A DNA stretch of 64,000 nucleotides from Methanosphaera cuniculi (GTDB lineage: Archaea > Methanobacteriota > Methanobacteria > Methanobacteriales > Methanobacteriaceae), in assembly GCF_003149675.1 (NCBI RefSeq), contig NZ_LWMS01000031.1, positions 1-64,000 on the forward strand. Reading direction: 5' to 3'. This document shows positions 44,204-54,167 of this stretch, in pieces; the first letter of the stretch is position 1; each line of letters starts with the position of its first letter. The translations under genes were made by a program, and so were the position numbers. Below the pieces are notes generated by a model. The model did no database searches, was not told the DNA's origin, and saw only the letters and a list, made by a program, of their open reading frames with translations.

Positions 44204-46183
44204 TTATAAAAATGCGTTCAAACCCTGATGAGCATCCGCAATCTTTTCTTGAACCTCTGGACGTGTCCATGCTCCTCCCATACTACTATAAAAATGATTA
44301 AATTTCTGTTTATCTTTATCAGAAACAGTATAATTTAAGCTCACAAGGACTGATTGACGCCCTGATTCATAAGCGAATTCACGTTTAGGACCACTTATAG
44401 CTGTCCACCCGTTTTTCGGGGAATAATTTGCGTTCCCACTACTGTTGATCATGTATATCTTATTTTTATCATTTGAAATTGCAATTGCTGCTTTATAATG
44501 CCCAGGCTTGTGGTATACTACTGGTCTTCTTGTTGATAGATGATCCACTACTTTATTCCAATTATAGGTTATTTCAACGCTAAACCCAAGTTCTTTTAAT
44601 CCTCTTGTAATATCTCCATGCTCTGATCCTGAACTCCCTGATGCCCGAATTACACTTTGCATTTTTGATTCACTATAATAATTATGAAGGACTTGGCTAC
44701 AAACACTACTAGCCGTAGGACCACAGGTATACCCCGTATTTTGTTGATCTCTTACTACAAAATTTACAATATTTCCGGTTGTCTGGTTTTTAAATTTAAT
44801 TTCTTTTCCATTTATTGTTGTAATTTTCTGGTTAAAATCAACTATTATTTCATCAGGGTATGGAATACCATTCCCTAGTACTAGGTAGCGTAGTAGTGTT
44901 TCTTCTACGGAATTCCATGCTTCACGGTGTATAACATGAAATGTATTTGGTTCTTCTTTTGTTCGAAATGCAGTGAACTTACTATCCTTATAGTTGTTCA
45001 GTTGTAGGCATACGCTGTCTCTGTGCATTACTTCGGTGTAATGTTCCTTAAGTAGAGTATATGTAGCTGTATTACTGTACCATTTGTAATTATAAGTTGC
45101 ATTTCCCATTATTGCCACATTGGGTGTTCCTCTTTCGGTTAAGCTTATATCTTCACTGAATGGATCATGACGTCCTGTAAGTGTAGGACTAACTGGAGTA
45201 GTAGGTGATGTGGAAATATCATTATTTGAAATTATTGATTTTGTTTGGGTATCATTTTGTATTATCTCCGTACTTCTACTTTTTTCAACCCCTTCAGAAT
45301 AGTTAATTATAGTTCGTTTGGTATAGGTGTGATGGTTGTTTTTTGCGTCTCCTTCCTTGTTTATATCATTACTATTGTCTGAATATGTCGTAGTGGTAAT
45401 TCTTTCAAGAAGTACGGGAGTAAAATTAGCAATTCCTTTATTATCAATCTTGAAATTCACTGTAGAAGGACTATATAAACGACTACCTCCATAATGAACA
45501 TTTATATTATATTTTCCATTATAAGGAAGTTTGATTTTATGTTTAAATACTCCATTTTTGTCGGTTTTGAGTGCTTGTATTTCTTGAAAATATGCTTTTG
45601 TATAAGTTTCATCTATTACTTGTTGAGTTATTGTCTTTTCATTTGAATCAGTAATAGTAACTGTATCATCCACAACTTCTCCTGAGGGATCTGTAGTAGT
45701 ATCAGTTGTAATAGTTGTATCAGTAGTAGTGGTAGTAGTATCAGTAGTGGTAGTAGTATCAGTAGGAGTAGGAGGAGAAGTATTATCATTTTCTATGGGA
45801 AAAACTTCGGTAAGATGTTTCGTAGAACCCTCGATTTTTTCATATCCACAAACACCGCACCAATCCATGTCACAGAGTGAACGTTTTCCTTCAGGACGAC
45901 AAGTTAATTCACCTTCAAATGTGTTCTTCGGATTCAATGTCAGTGTTCCTTTTCTTCCACACCCAGGACATTTATTCAACCAGTAATGTACTTTATTATA
46001 TTTATAAAAGGGTTCTCCGTTGATTTGTTTGTGTAAAGAAGCTCTAGAACAGCTTGGAAGCATGTATGTTTCAATAATTTCATTTTTATCATATACATTT
46101 CCATTTTCATCTTTGAATTTTGTTGCATTGGTTGTTATGATTCCTTTCCGGCGTTTTACCATTTCGGAGTATCTTATTGTCAT
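44204..46183 (-). CDS. C39-like lysin with N-terminal zinc-ribbon domain (module 2 only)
   Basis: A 659-residue paralogue of its neighbour 41780 from the Ig-like domain onward (DPSGEVVDDTVTITDSNEKT is nearly identical). Its N-terminus (1-130) is different: a Cys-rich domain with CPGCGRKG (about residue 73) and CRPEG ... CDMDWCGVCGYEK (about 95-115), a likely zinc-binding unit. The peptidase at about 470-620 has Cys in YTCGPTASSVC, His in KPGHYKAAI and Asn in MINSSGN. Module 1 has only one gene at this position, so this looks like a tandem duplication with a swapped N-domain. The new domain may bind another wall or surface target. Confidence 0.75.
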   Translation of the reverse strand: MTIRYSEMVKRRKGIITTNATKFKDENGNVYDKNEIIETYMLPSCSRASLHKQINGEPFYKYNKVHYWLNKCPGCGRKGTLTLNPKNTFEGELTCRPEGKRSLCDMDWCGVCGYEKIEGSTKHLTEVFPIENDNTSPPTPTDTTTTTDTTTTTTDTTITTDTTTDPSGEVVDDTVTITDSNEKTITQQVIDETYTKAYFQEIQALKTDKNGVFKHKIKLPYNGKYNINVHYGGSRLYSPSTVNFKIDNKGIANFTPVLLERITTTTYSDNSNDINKEGDAKNNHHTYTKRTIINYSEGVEKSRSTEIIQNDTQTKSIISNNDISTSPTTPVSPTLTGRHDPFSEDISLTERGTPNVAIMGNATYNYKWYSNTATYTLLKEHYTEVMHRDSVCLQLNNYKDSKFTAFRTKEEPNTFHVIHREAWNSVEETLLRYLVLGNGIPYPDEIIVDFNQKITTINGKEIKFKNQTTGNIVNFVVRDQQNTGYTCGPTASSVCSQVLHNYYSESKMQSVIRASGSSGSEHGDITRGLKELGFSVEITYNWNKVVDHLSTRRPVVYHKPGHYKAAIAISNDKNKIYMINSSGNANYSPKNGWTAISGPKREFAYESGRQSVLVSLNYTVSDKDKQKFNHFYSSMGGAWTRPEVQEKIADAHQGLNAFL

Positions 46184-46208
46184 CTGTAATCTCCCTCTTT
46201 TTTTCTAC

Positions 46209-49200
46209 TTATTTTATTTTTTCAAGTTCTTCTTTAGAAAGGTAACTGATAATAGTCAAACCCCGATCTTTCTCGTTAAATTGGTCATTCCAGTTTTTAT
46301 ATGTATTGAAATTATCATACCAAAGAGGTAATTCGCCATCATGTCGTGGAGTAGCTGTATTTATTCCCCATATTCTCCATATTTTATCTTCATCAGCTGA
46401 ATACTCTACAAGTATTGCATTATCATTATATTCATCAACAATTTTCGTAAGATATTTTCGTATCGAATTATCATAAATATTTTCACCACCACTAGTCAAT
46501 ATTCCTATACTTGTCCAATTATGTAAGTATTTTTTTAGATTTTCTTTTGTAAATTTCACTTTAAATTTTTTTAGTGTTCCATCTTGATTATTCATAATTG
46601 TATCCCAAATATACTCTCCACCATTTATTTGAATATCATAAGGCATTTTAATAATACCTAACTTCTTGAGTCCCTCCGCTACATACACCTTAAATCCCTG
46701 AGGATCATCTTTTTTTGAATTTTCATTATAACAATGAAAATTGCAATTGATCCAATTGTCATAGTACCATTTTGTATAACTATCTTTATTTACAGTTATT
46801 ATCCCTTTTTCATAACTTCTATTATTTGAGTGATATGAGTCACAAAGTGCTTCAGCCATTGCATAGATCCATCTTCCACTAACTTTATATTCTTGTCCTT
46901 TTGTATCTTTCACCTTCACACTGCACTCATCTAACGGTCCATATGTCTGTCTTATTATTTCTTTGAATTTTTCTTTTATCGTATCTGTATCAAATTTATA
47001 TTCATGGTTTAATGGGTCAAATGTTCCTGCACTTACTACCGGTGTTACTGTATGATTTGTAACTGTTTTCTGTTTTGCACTCTGACAAGAAATTACAACA
47101 ATTGCTTTAATACTCTTACTCGAATCTTGATATACAACATTTCCATTTTCATATATTGAAGATAATGATTTAAATAAATCTTCCCAAAGTATAATTCTTT
47201 TCATTCCATCATTCTTATCATCACTACCAATATTACCTATACCATATGCTGTCGGATCAAAATCAAGCTGAGCTCCATCTTCTACTGTTACATATTTCTT
47301 CCCATTTTCACCAATAAACGCATTAATACAAGCTAAAGAATGTCCTTTAGATTTCATATCACTAGAATTATAAGGAAGTTTTGATGAATCAACTCCAAAC
47401 TCTATTTTTACTGCAGGATTTTTTAAATAATTCTGTATTGTTGTAAATCCATCATCCTTTTTAATATTTTTCCATTCTACTACATATCCATATTCTGAAA
47501 GCTTTTTCAAATTAATATTTGACGTACTTACTGGTATACCATTTTCAATTTTTGTATTTAAAATTTTTTTGTAATTCTTTTTCAGTATGATAATCAAAAA
47601 ATACCTCAGTAATATTACTTACAGCTACAGGCAAACAATCCCCTCCATACTGCAGGTCAGAACTTCCCACCATGTCAAAATTAATACTATCTATACTACT
47701 ATTTGGGAAATAGTTATTTTTAATCGCATCCCTATTCTTCTGAATTGCTGTATAGAAGAAATCAGCATAATATTTTCCTTCATATCTTGAACCTTTATAT
47801 TTATCATAATCATTAAAAATAGCTAATATATCCGGATTTGTATAATGATGTACTTCAATACTTTCCGGAAATTTTCCTTTTCCTGTATTCTTATCAAGAT
47901 CATCATTCAGAAAAACCTGATGATAAGCATAATAAATACTTCTACACCACATGAAAGGCACACTATATATTTTCCCGTTTGTTGCTTTCATATTTACAGC
48001 CTTCGGATACTCATTCTTTGAAATAAGATAGTTAAATATAATATTAGCCATATTTTTAATTTCATCACTAGTAAAAGTATAATATTCTTCTTCAGGCTTG
48101 AATGGTGTTGTTGCTTGTGTTGTTGAAGTAATTTCACTATTTACAGCAGGATTTGTATATGCTTCATCAAGTTTTATATTTACTGTTACAACCTCTCCTC
48201 CTATCGGCTTATGTTCTTCTACTAACTCCTGAAGTATTCCTGTTATTTCTACTGTATCTACTCCCGACGGGATTATTTGATCATTTCCTTTTATTTCAGT
48301 TTCTTCTTGAAGATACAAACTATCAACATTACTTTCAAGTTTAATAGAGTTCTCTCCCGGTAGATGGAGGTTTTTTACTGTCTCTGTTACTGTACAACCT
48401 ACATAATATTCAATTCCTGGCACTTTAACGTATATTTTATCATGGAGGTTATATCCAAATTTTGAATTTCCTGTTATAAGTTGTATGTCCTTAACATCAA
48501 TATTTAATTCAAAAGATGGAGTTATTTTTTTTAGTAACGCATTAGCAAGAACATTGTAAATTGCATATTCATTTGTTTCATTTGTTGAAACCCACCCCGT
48601 TTTACTCTGAGGGGGCAGGATATCTTCTGAAACATATGGAATTATCGTTTTATATTTCGCTTCAGTATAATTTGTATTATAAATACTTAACTTTCCTTTA
48701 TCCTTTGCGAAAGGTGCATACCAATATGCAGTATATTTTATGGCATCACCATCTCCTTTTTCAACAATCATCGGAATATTTTCACGATATTCAACTTCTA
48801 ATTCTTTCCATGCATTTATTACTTTTTCTAGGTCTTTTCTTGTTGTTGCTCCATTTCCTGTTGCTTGTGTTGTTGTACTTGTCTCTGAAGCTGTATTTTC
48901 ATTCAGGGATATTTCCGGAGCCATCGCAGAGTATGTCTCGGACTCATCAATAGTAAGATCCAAACTTTCAAGGTTATAATTCAAATCTAAGTATTCTTCA
49001 TGTGTTGTCCCTATATTTTCAGGTGCTTTAAGTCTGAGTTCTCGTGAAATTTGATTATCATCTTCAAGCTTATACCGTGTTCCAAATACATACCCTGTCT
49101 CCTCTTCAATTAGTCGGAGTAGTTTCATAAGACTCATTGTTCCTGCAGGTGCTATAACATTTTTAGGTGCGGGTATAGAATCAACATGACCTATCGAATA

Positions 49201-49599
49201 AAAGTTTCCAAACCATTTTTGCAGATTTTCCTTATTTACAGTGAGTGATTTTTCACCTACATATTGATATACAATATTATTAAGTTGTACTAATACTTCT
49301 TCTGCTTCAAAAGTTATTTCATTCTTTTCCCAAAAGTCTATATTTGCATCTTGATTTATCACATATAATCCTGCTTCTGCACCTATTGTTGATGGAATAA
49401 ATATTTTATTCCCGGCGTCAAACCAGCTTTTATCATAGCTTGTTATCGGGTTTTCAAGTGGATATGTTACACTTACTTTTTTATGCGTATTTTCTTGACT
49501 TGTTTCTTTGATTTCTAATTTTTCTGAATCAAGCCATGTTAAAAAATTTTCAGATTCATCTAGAATGATTATATTAAGATTTTCAATTATATCTGACAT
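46209..49599 (-). CDS. Tail-associated lysin (Tal) with extra C-terminal domain (module 2), frameshifted
   Basis: It starts at 49599 after GGGAGG. The frame breaks at the A7 run (plus-strand T7 at 47564-47570), where one more base joins KELQKK to ILNTKIENG. The second frame runs to 46209, giving about 1130 residues. The N-part matches the Tal of module 1, with the same Prophage_tail-like hub, two pseudomurein-binding-type repeats (about 510-590), and the peptidase Cys in GGDCLPVAV just before the break. The His is in KGHSLACINAF and the acidic residue in VEDGA. About 300 further residues at the end (from about TFDPLNHEYKFDTD) have no counterpart in module 1; they include another binding-repeat-like stretch. 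Confidence 0.8.
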
Positions 49600-49611
49600 T
49601 ATCCTACCTCC

Positions 49612-52548
49612 CTACTGTCTTTCCTTGAACCTTATACTCGTAATATTACTATCAGGAGATTTAAATTGATATTCATCTTCAAGAATAAACCACTGACTGT
49701 TCCATTGCACAGATGCAGTAATATCTTTTGTAATATTTGAATTTGGAGGTGTTAAGTATACTTTTCTTGTACTACACTCTATTCTATAGAAATATCCTTC
49801 CTTAATTTCATCTTTATTTTTAATTATCATACTTTGATCAGAGTTCACTTCATTTATTGTGATAATTCCATTTTTATTCACAATTCCTTCAATTGATGGT
49901 GTTACTCTTGCAATTCCCGTATTAGCTCCTGTTGTTCCTGTTATACTTATTGCTCTATTTCTTGCTGTTCCTTCTGGAATTACAAGTTTACAGGTTACAT
50001 TATACATTCCATACTCTTCTTCAACTTCCATTGCATCTTCACGTACAAACCAAAATTCATATTCGGGTAGATGATCAAAAATTATACGTTTTGGAATTGG
50101 CTTATTAAAGAGTGTTCTTTTATTTGTGAAAAGTTTCACAACTTTTTCAAGAAGTATTCCGGACTCTTCAAGATCACAATTTCCAATGTTAAAATCTAAA
50201 GTCAGTTCTTTCTTAGTAATATTACTCCGGTATGCTGTTGTCATGTCTGTTCCTGAAGTTTGATAATAATTAACGTCGTTTTGTGTTCCCCAATCCCATG
50301 TCATTTTCTTAAAGAATATTCCATAGTCCTCTGCTCTTTCTCCATCAATTTCAAAGCCATACTCATAATCAAAGTAATCCATCAAGAATAATCTGAGTTT
50401 TATATTGCTTATCTTCACATGAGCATCAGTGGTGGTAGGATTATTTAACTTCACATCAAGCCATAAGTAATTTAGTGTATCACTCCGGAAATGATGAGGG
50501 CTAAGCCCGTAAAGATCCCATTGCCCACCAATTGCTTCTGTTCTGGTTCTCGTATTTTGTCCTACACCCGGAGCTGGAAGTGTTATACTCCTTGATCCTT
50601 TCACCGTACCCGCGTTAAATGTATTTACCCGGACTTCAAGAACTATCTCGACTTGCTGATTCACTTCATAATCCCATTCCACTTGCAGTCCTTGACATAC
50701 TATATTTTTGGAACTTCTAAAAACTGCTTCTTCATTAAAATTATGACATCTTACAACAGTTGTACTTTTCTTAGCCGGAAGATTTACCTCAGCATAATAA
50801 TTTTTTCCTTTTATATGATTTATAAGCGGTTTTGCATAGAGTGCTGGAGCTTGATTATATGACTTATTGCTTTTTGTTTCATAAAGTTCAGGCTCAGTAA
50901 ATTCTACAGTTATATTTTCATAAAAAGGACTTTCAATATAATCAATAGTCCAGACAAAATAAACAGGATATTTTGCGTTATAATGAAATTTAACACGAAA
51001 TTCATCTAATTTTTGTGTTTCTCTACTGCTACACCACGTAGTATTTTCAAGAAATATATCATTTGATACATTTTCATCACCATTATATACACCAAACCGG
51101 ACTTGATAATCATCAAGTTTTGGTAGTTCTGCTTCTTTTCCTGACTGTTTATATACATATTTTGCATATGAAATTGCGGTATAATCCAGATCTGTACTAA
51201 GAGATTCTATTACATCTTCATCAGTTATTTTTTGTCTCGTGAATGCTATGTGATCATATTCGACTGGAAGAACAGTTACAAGGCATGTATCAACAAGAGC
51301 ACCACCGTATGTTATTGTTATTGGATATACTCCACTATCATTAAAAGTCATATCCATTATAAGAATCCCTAATTGATTTTTCACGTGCATATTTAGTGTT
51401 ACTATTCTTTCCGTCTTTGTGTCCTTTAATTTAAATTCATTTTCATCTATCAATTCTGCTTTATTTTCAAATTCAGCACTTATCGGGAAATGAATTTCAA
51501 GAGGAAGTTCACTTATTATACTATCACTTGTCCTCGCTTCTATTGTATATACAGCTCTTTCTCCTTGTTTTACACGTTTTATATTTGGGGTTTCAAGAAG
51601 TCTGCAAGTAGTTTTAAAGTTTATTTTTTTCTTAGATACACTTATATTTAATGAAAATTTTTTAGAAGTAGCCATAGAATCTAGCATTGAAAAATTCCAT
51701 GTTCCCACCTTCGTTGCCCGGAATAAAAGTGTTACTGTTGCTTTTTTATTTGTTAATGTTGAAGTCCATTGCCATTGATGTTTTTTCGGATCTGTTGAAA
51801 CATCTTTCACCGTTCCAGTTCCCCTTACAATTTTCATAAATTCGATTCCTTCACCAAAATTCAAATCAAATACTGGAGTATAAGGATTCGAATCATTTTG
51901 AGTTACATTCAGCGTTACTTCAAATGTTTCTCCCTCACATATTTCTTTGTTCGGAAGTTGTGCTGAAAATGTAGCATCTACTCCATTTGTTTCAATTTCA
52001 AGATATACATCTGAAATTGCTAATCTACCCTCATTTGAACTTGTATTTGCCGGGTATCTTATTATAAATCCGAAGTCATGAACATTTACATCATGTACAG
52101 TCATTTTTGTATAAACTAATTTTGTTTCTACATATTCTGATGAAGGTGCAACACCTGTAAGTACTTCTGCCTTTACTTTATTATTTTCAATTTCTTCATT
52201 ATAACTCCGAACCGTAGGAGCACCGAATATTGGGAAATTCTGTGGGCTTTTATCTTCTGAAGTACATATCTTTTTCTGCTTAAAACAAAGAGTAATTTTT
52301 TCAAGTTTTTCTCCATTTTCAATTCCAAGCTTTCCAAAATTCACATAGATAGGAGCAGGTGTATTATATGTTCCACTTTTCGTAGCTATTCGTGGATAGT
52401 TTCCAGTTCCACATATTATTTCTCCTCCTTCTTTTGTTAGTGAATCAAAACCTCCCCATTTTTTCCAATGATATTTCGGATCGTTAAACTGCTGTCTTGC
52501 TGAATATGTATGTGTTACTTCAATTGGATATCTTCTTTTTATTACCAT
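49612..52548 (-). CDS. Distal tail (Dit-like) protein with large N-terminal extension (module 2)
   Basis: A 978-residue homologue of 29880 with the same domain order. Identical stretches at the end include FFKKMTWDWGTQN, LFTNKRTLFNKPIPKRI and EYEFWFVRED, the Dit core. The N-terminal half is more diverged. Ribosome site GGAGGAAC precedes ATG 52548, which directly follows the end of 52550. Given full length and good spacing it should be functional. Confidence 0.78.
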   Translation of the reverse strand: MVIKRRYPIEVTHTYSARQQFNDPKYHWKKWGGFDSLTKEGGEIICGTGNYPRIATKSGTYNTPAPIYVNFGKLGIENGEKLEKITLCFKQKKICTSEDKSPQNFPIFGAPTVRSYNEEIENNKVKAEVLTGVAPSSEYVETKLVYTKMTVHDVNVHDFGFIIRYPANTSSNEGRLAISDVYLEIETNGVDATFSAQLPNKEICEGETFEVTLNVTQNDSNPYTPVFDLNFGEGIEFMKIVRGTGTVKDVSTDPKKHQWQWTSTLTNKKATVTLLFRATKVGTWNFSMLDSMATSKKFSLNISVSKKKINFKTTCRLLETPNIKRVKQGERAVYTIEARTSDSIISELPLEIHFPISAEFENKAELIDENEFKLKDTKTERIVTLNMHVKNQLGILIMDMTFNDSGVYPITITYGGALVDTCLVTVLPVEYDHIAFTRQKITDEDVIESLSTDLDYTAISYAKYVYKQSGKEAELPKLDDYQVRFGVYNGDENVSNDIFLENTTWCSSRETQKLDEFRVKFHYNAKYPVYFVWTIDYIESPFYENITVEFTEPELYETKSNKSYNQAPALYAKPLINHIKGKNYYAEVNLPAKKSTTVVRCHNFNEEAVFRSSKNIVCQGLQVEWDYEVNQQVEIVLEVRVNTFNAGTVKGSRSITLPAPGVGQNTRTRTEAIGGQWDLYGLSPHHFRSDTLNYLWLDVKLNNPTTTDAHVKISNIKLRLFLMDYFDYEYGFEIDGERAEDYGIFFKKMTWDWGTQNDVNYYQTSGTDMTTAYRSNITKKELTLDFNIGNCDLEESGILLEKVVKLFTNKRTLFNKPIPKRIIFDHLPEYEFWFVREDAMEVEEEYGMYNVTCKLVIPEGTARNRAISITGTTGANTGIARVTPSIEGIVNKNGIITINEVNSDQSMIIKNKDEIKEGYFYRIECSTRKVYLTPPNSNITKDITASVQWNSQWFILEDEYQFKSPDSNITSIRFKERQ

Positions 52549-52549
52549 T

Positions 52550-54155
52550 CTATGTTCCTCCTACTTGAATTGGTATATAATTCATTTCTACGTTAATTTC
52601 TTGTATATCAAGTATTCCTATATTTGTTGAAGTATTTTTTGAAAAAGAAATATAAACATAAAAATTAGGATCATTCAGGATAGTACTTGCAAGGTTAATA
52701 TTTTCAAAAGTAGCAAAACACGTCGTAAAAGTATTTAGTGGTATGTATTCATTTCCATTATTGAATGTTGCTTTTTTTCCTCCTGATGTTGAGTTTATAG
52801 CAATAGTAGGTCGGGGAATTTTTATCTGGGCTGATGCACTACTACAACTCCTATTTCTTGTTTTTATTGAGACTTTAATACTTGAAATCATAACTTCATC
52901 CGGAATATCAAAATTAAAGTTGTTTATCTTTAGAGGAGCGGGCGTATGTCTTGTTCCATTTCGTCCCGCAATAGCATATGCGTCTTTACAGCTTGACCCA
53001 CATTGTATATATTTTCCTCCTTCATGAATATTCGTTAGATTTGTCCATGATCTGTAAGGTATTTTTGAACTTGCATTTATTATATTAAATGTTACTGTTT
53101 TGTATGATATTTGGGGGCTGTAGTTTATCGTTTTTTTGATTTGAAGTAATACTTTCATATCTTCCTGTTGAATCCATAAAACTAAGAATTACATTTAATG
53201 TTTTCGTATTTGAAGTAGGATTTAGGGGTGAACTTTCAAATATTCCCCCCGCTTTCGTTCGGATTGTTTGGTCAAAAAGTTTTGTATTATTGGAAGGATC
53301 AATTATTGTTAAATGGATTTCTGTATATCCTATCCCCCTTTCTTGTTCATCTACAAATTTTCCACGGACTTTCCATCCATTGTATATTGTAGGGTTATCT
53401 AGCATGAATTTAGTTGAATGTTTTATCGCATTAATTGTATAATTTTCACTACTACTTGTTTTATACTGATCATCCCCATCAAATTGAACTTTATATTTAT
53501 TGTCTCCTACAACACTTACAGGAAGAATTAATGATGCAACACCATCTGCTGACGTTGTTACACTTCCAAGAAGTTTATATGATGGTGTTTCAGTGAAAAA
53601 GTTTATTTTTTTACCGGATAATGGTTTATTATCATTTGTCGTAATTTTGGCTTTTAAAGTCACTTTATCATCTACATTACACCGCCCATAATTTGTTTTT
53701 GTATTTCTATCGCTTGTTAGGGTTAATTTTGTTTCAATTATTCCACATTTAATTTTGATATTATTTGAAGTGTTAGCATTATATGTTTCACCGGTAGGAC
53801 TTGTATACTGATTCACTGTGAAATATATTTCGTAATCCCCTTTTTCTGAAAATAAGTATTCAAATTCAATATTATCATTATCAGTAGGATTTATTGATTC
53901 TATATACTGATTTCCACTCGGAGTAGTAACATAAAATTTAAGTCCAGTGTCACCTTCAACTTAATTTCCATATTCATCAACGACCGAACCTTTAAATTTT
54001 ATTTTTCCACCTTCTTTTACCGTATATTCAGTAGGTGCTATATTTATTTGTAATTGAGGGTTCAGACATGTTACTATAATTACATTGCTTTTTGCAGATG
54101 TATATATGCTATCTTCCGGACTATTCCATAATGCCCTTAATACATATCTTGTCAT
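52550..54155 (-). CDS. Ig-repeat tail protein (module 2), disrupted by one stop and one frameshift
   Basis: Homologue of 28274. It starts at 54155 (MTRYVLRALWN) after AGGAGA. An in-frame TAA at 53961-53963 follows DEYGN, where module 1 has DEYGNP; the same frame then continues (VEGDTGLKFYV) into the part starting at 53816. At the A7 run (plus-strand T7 53131-53137) the frame changes, and the last 190 residues read from the frame of 52550-53158, which matches the C-terminal beta domain of module 1. Restoring one base and one codon gives about 534 residues. Errors or decay are both possible. Confidence 0.68.
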
Positions 54156-54167
54156 TCTTTTATTCTC

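Noticed and set aside
44204-46183. Diversity-generating retroelement acting on the lysin or fibre genes
   Set aside because: No reverse transcriptase and no template repeat with adenine-directed changes were seen in the window.
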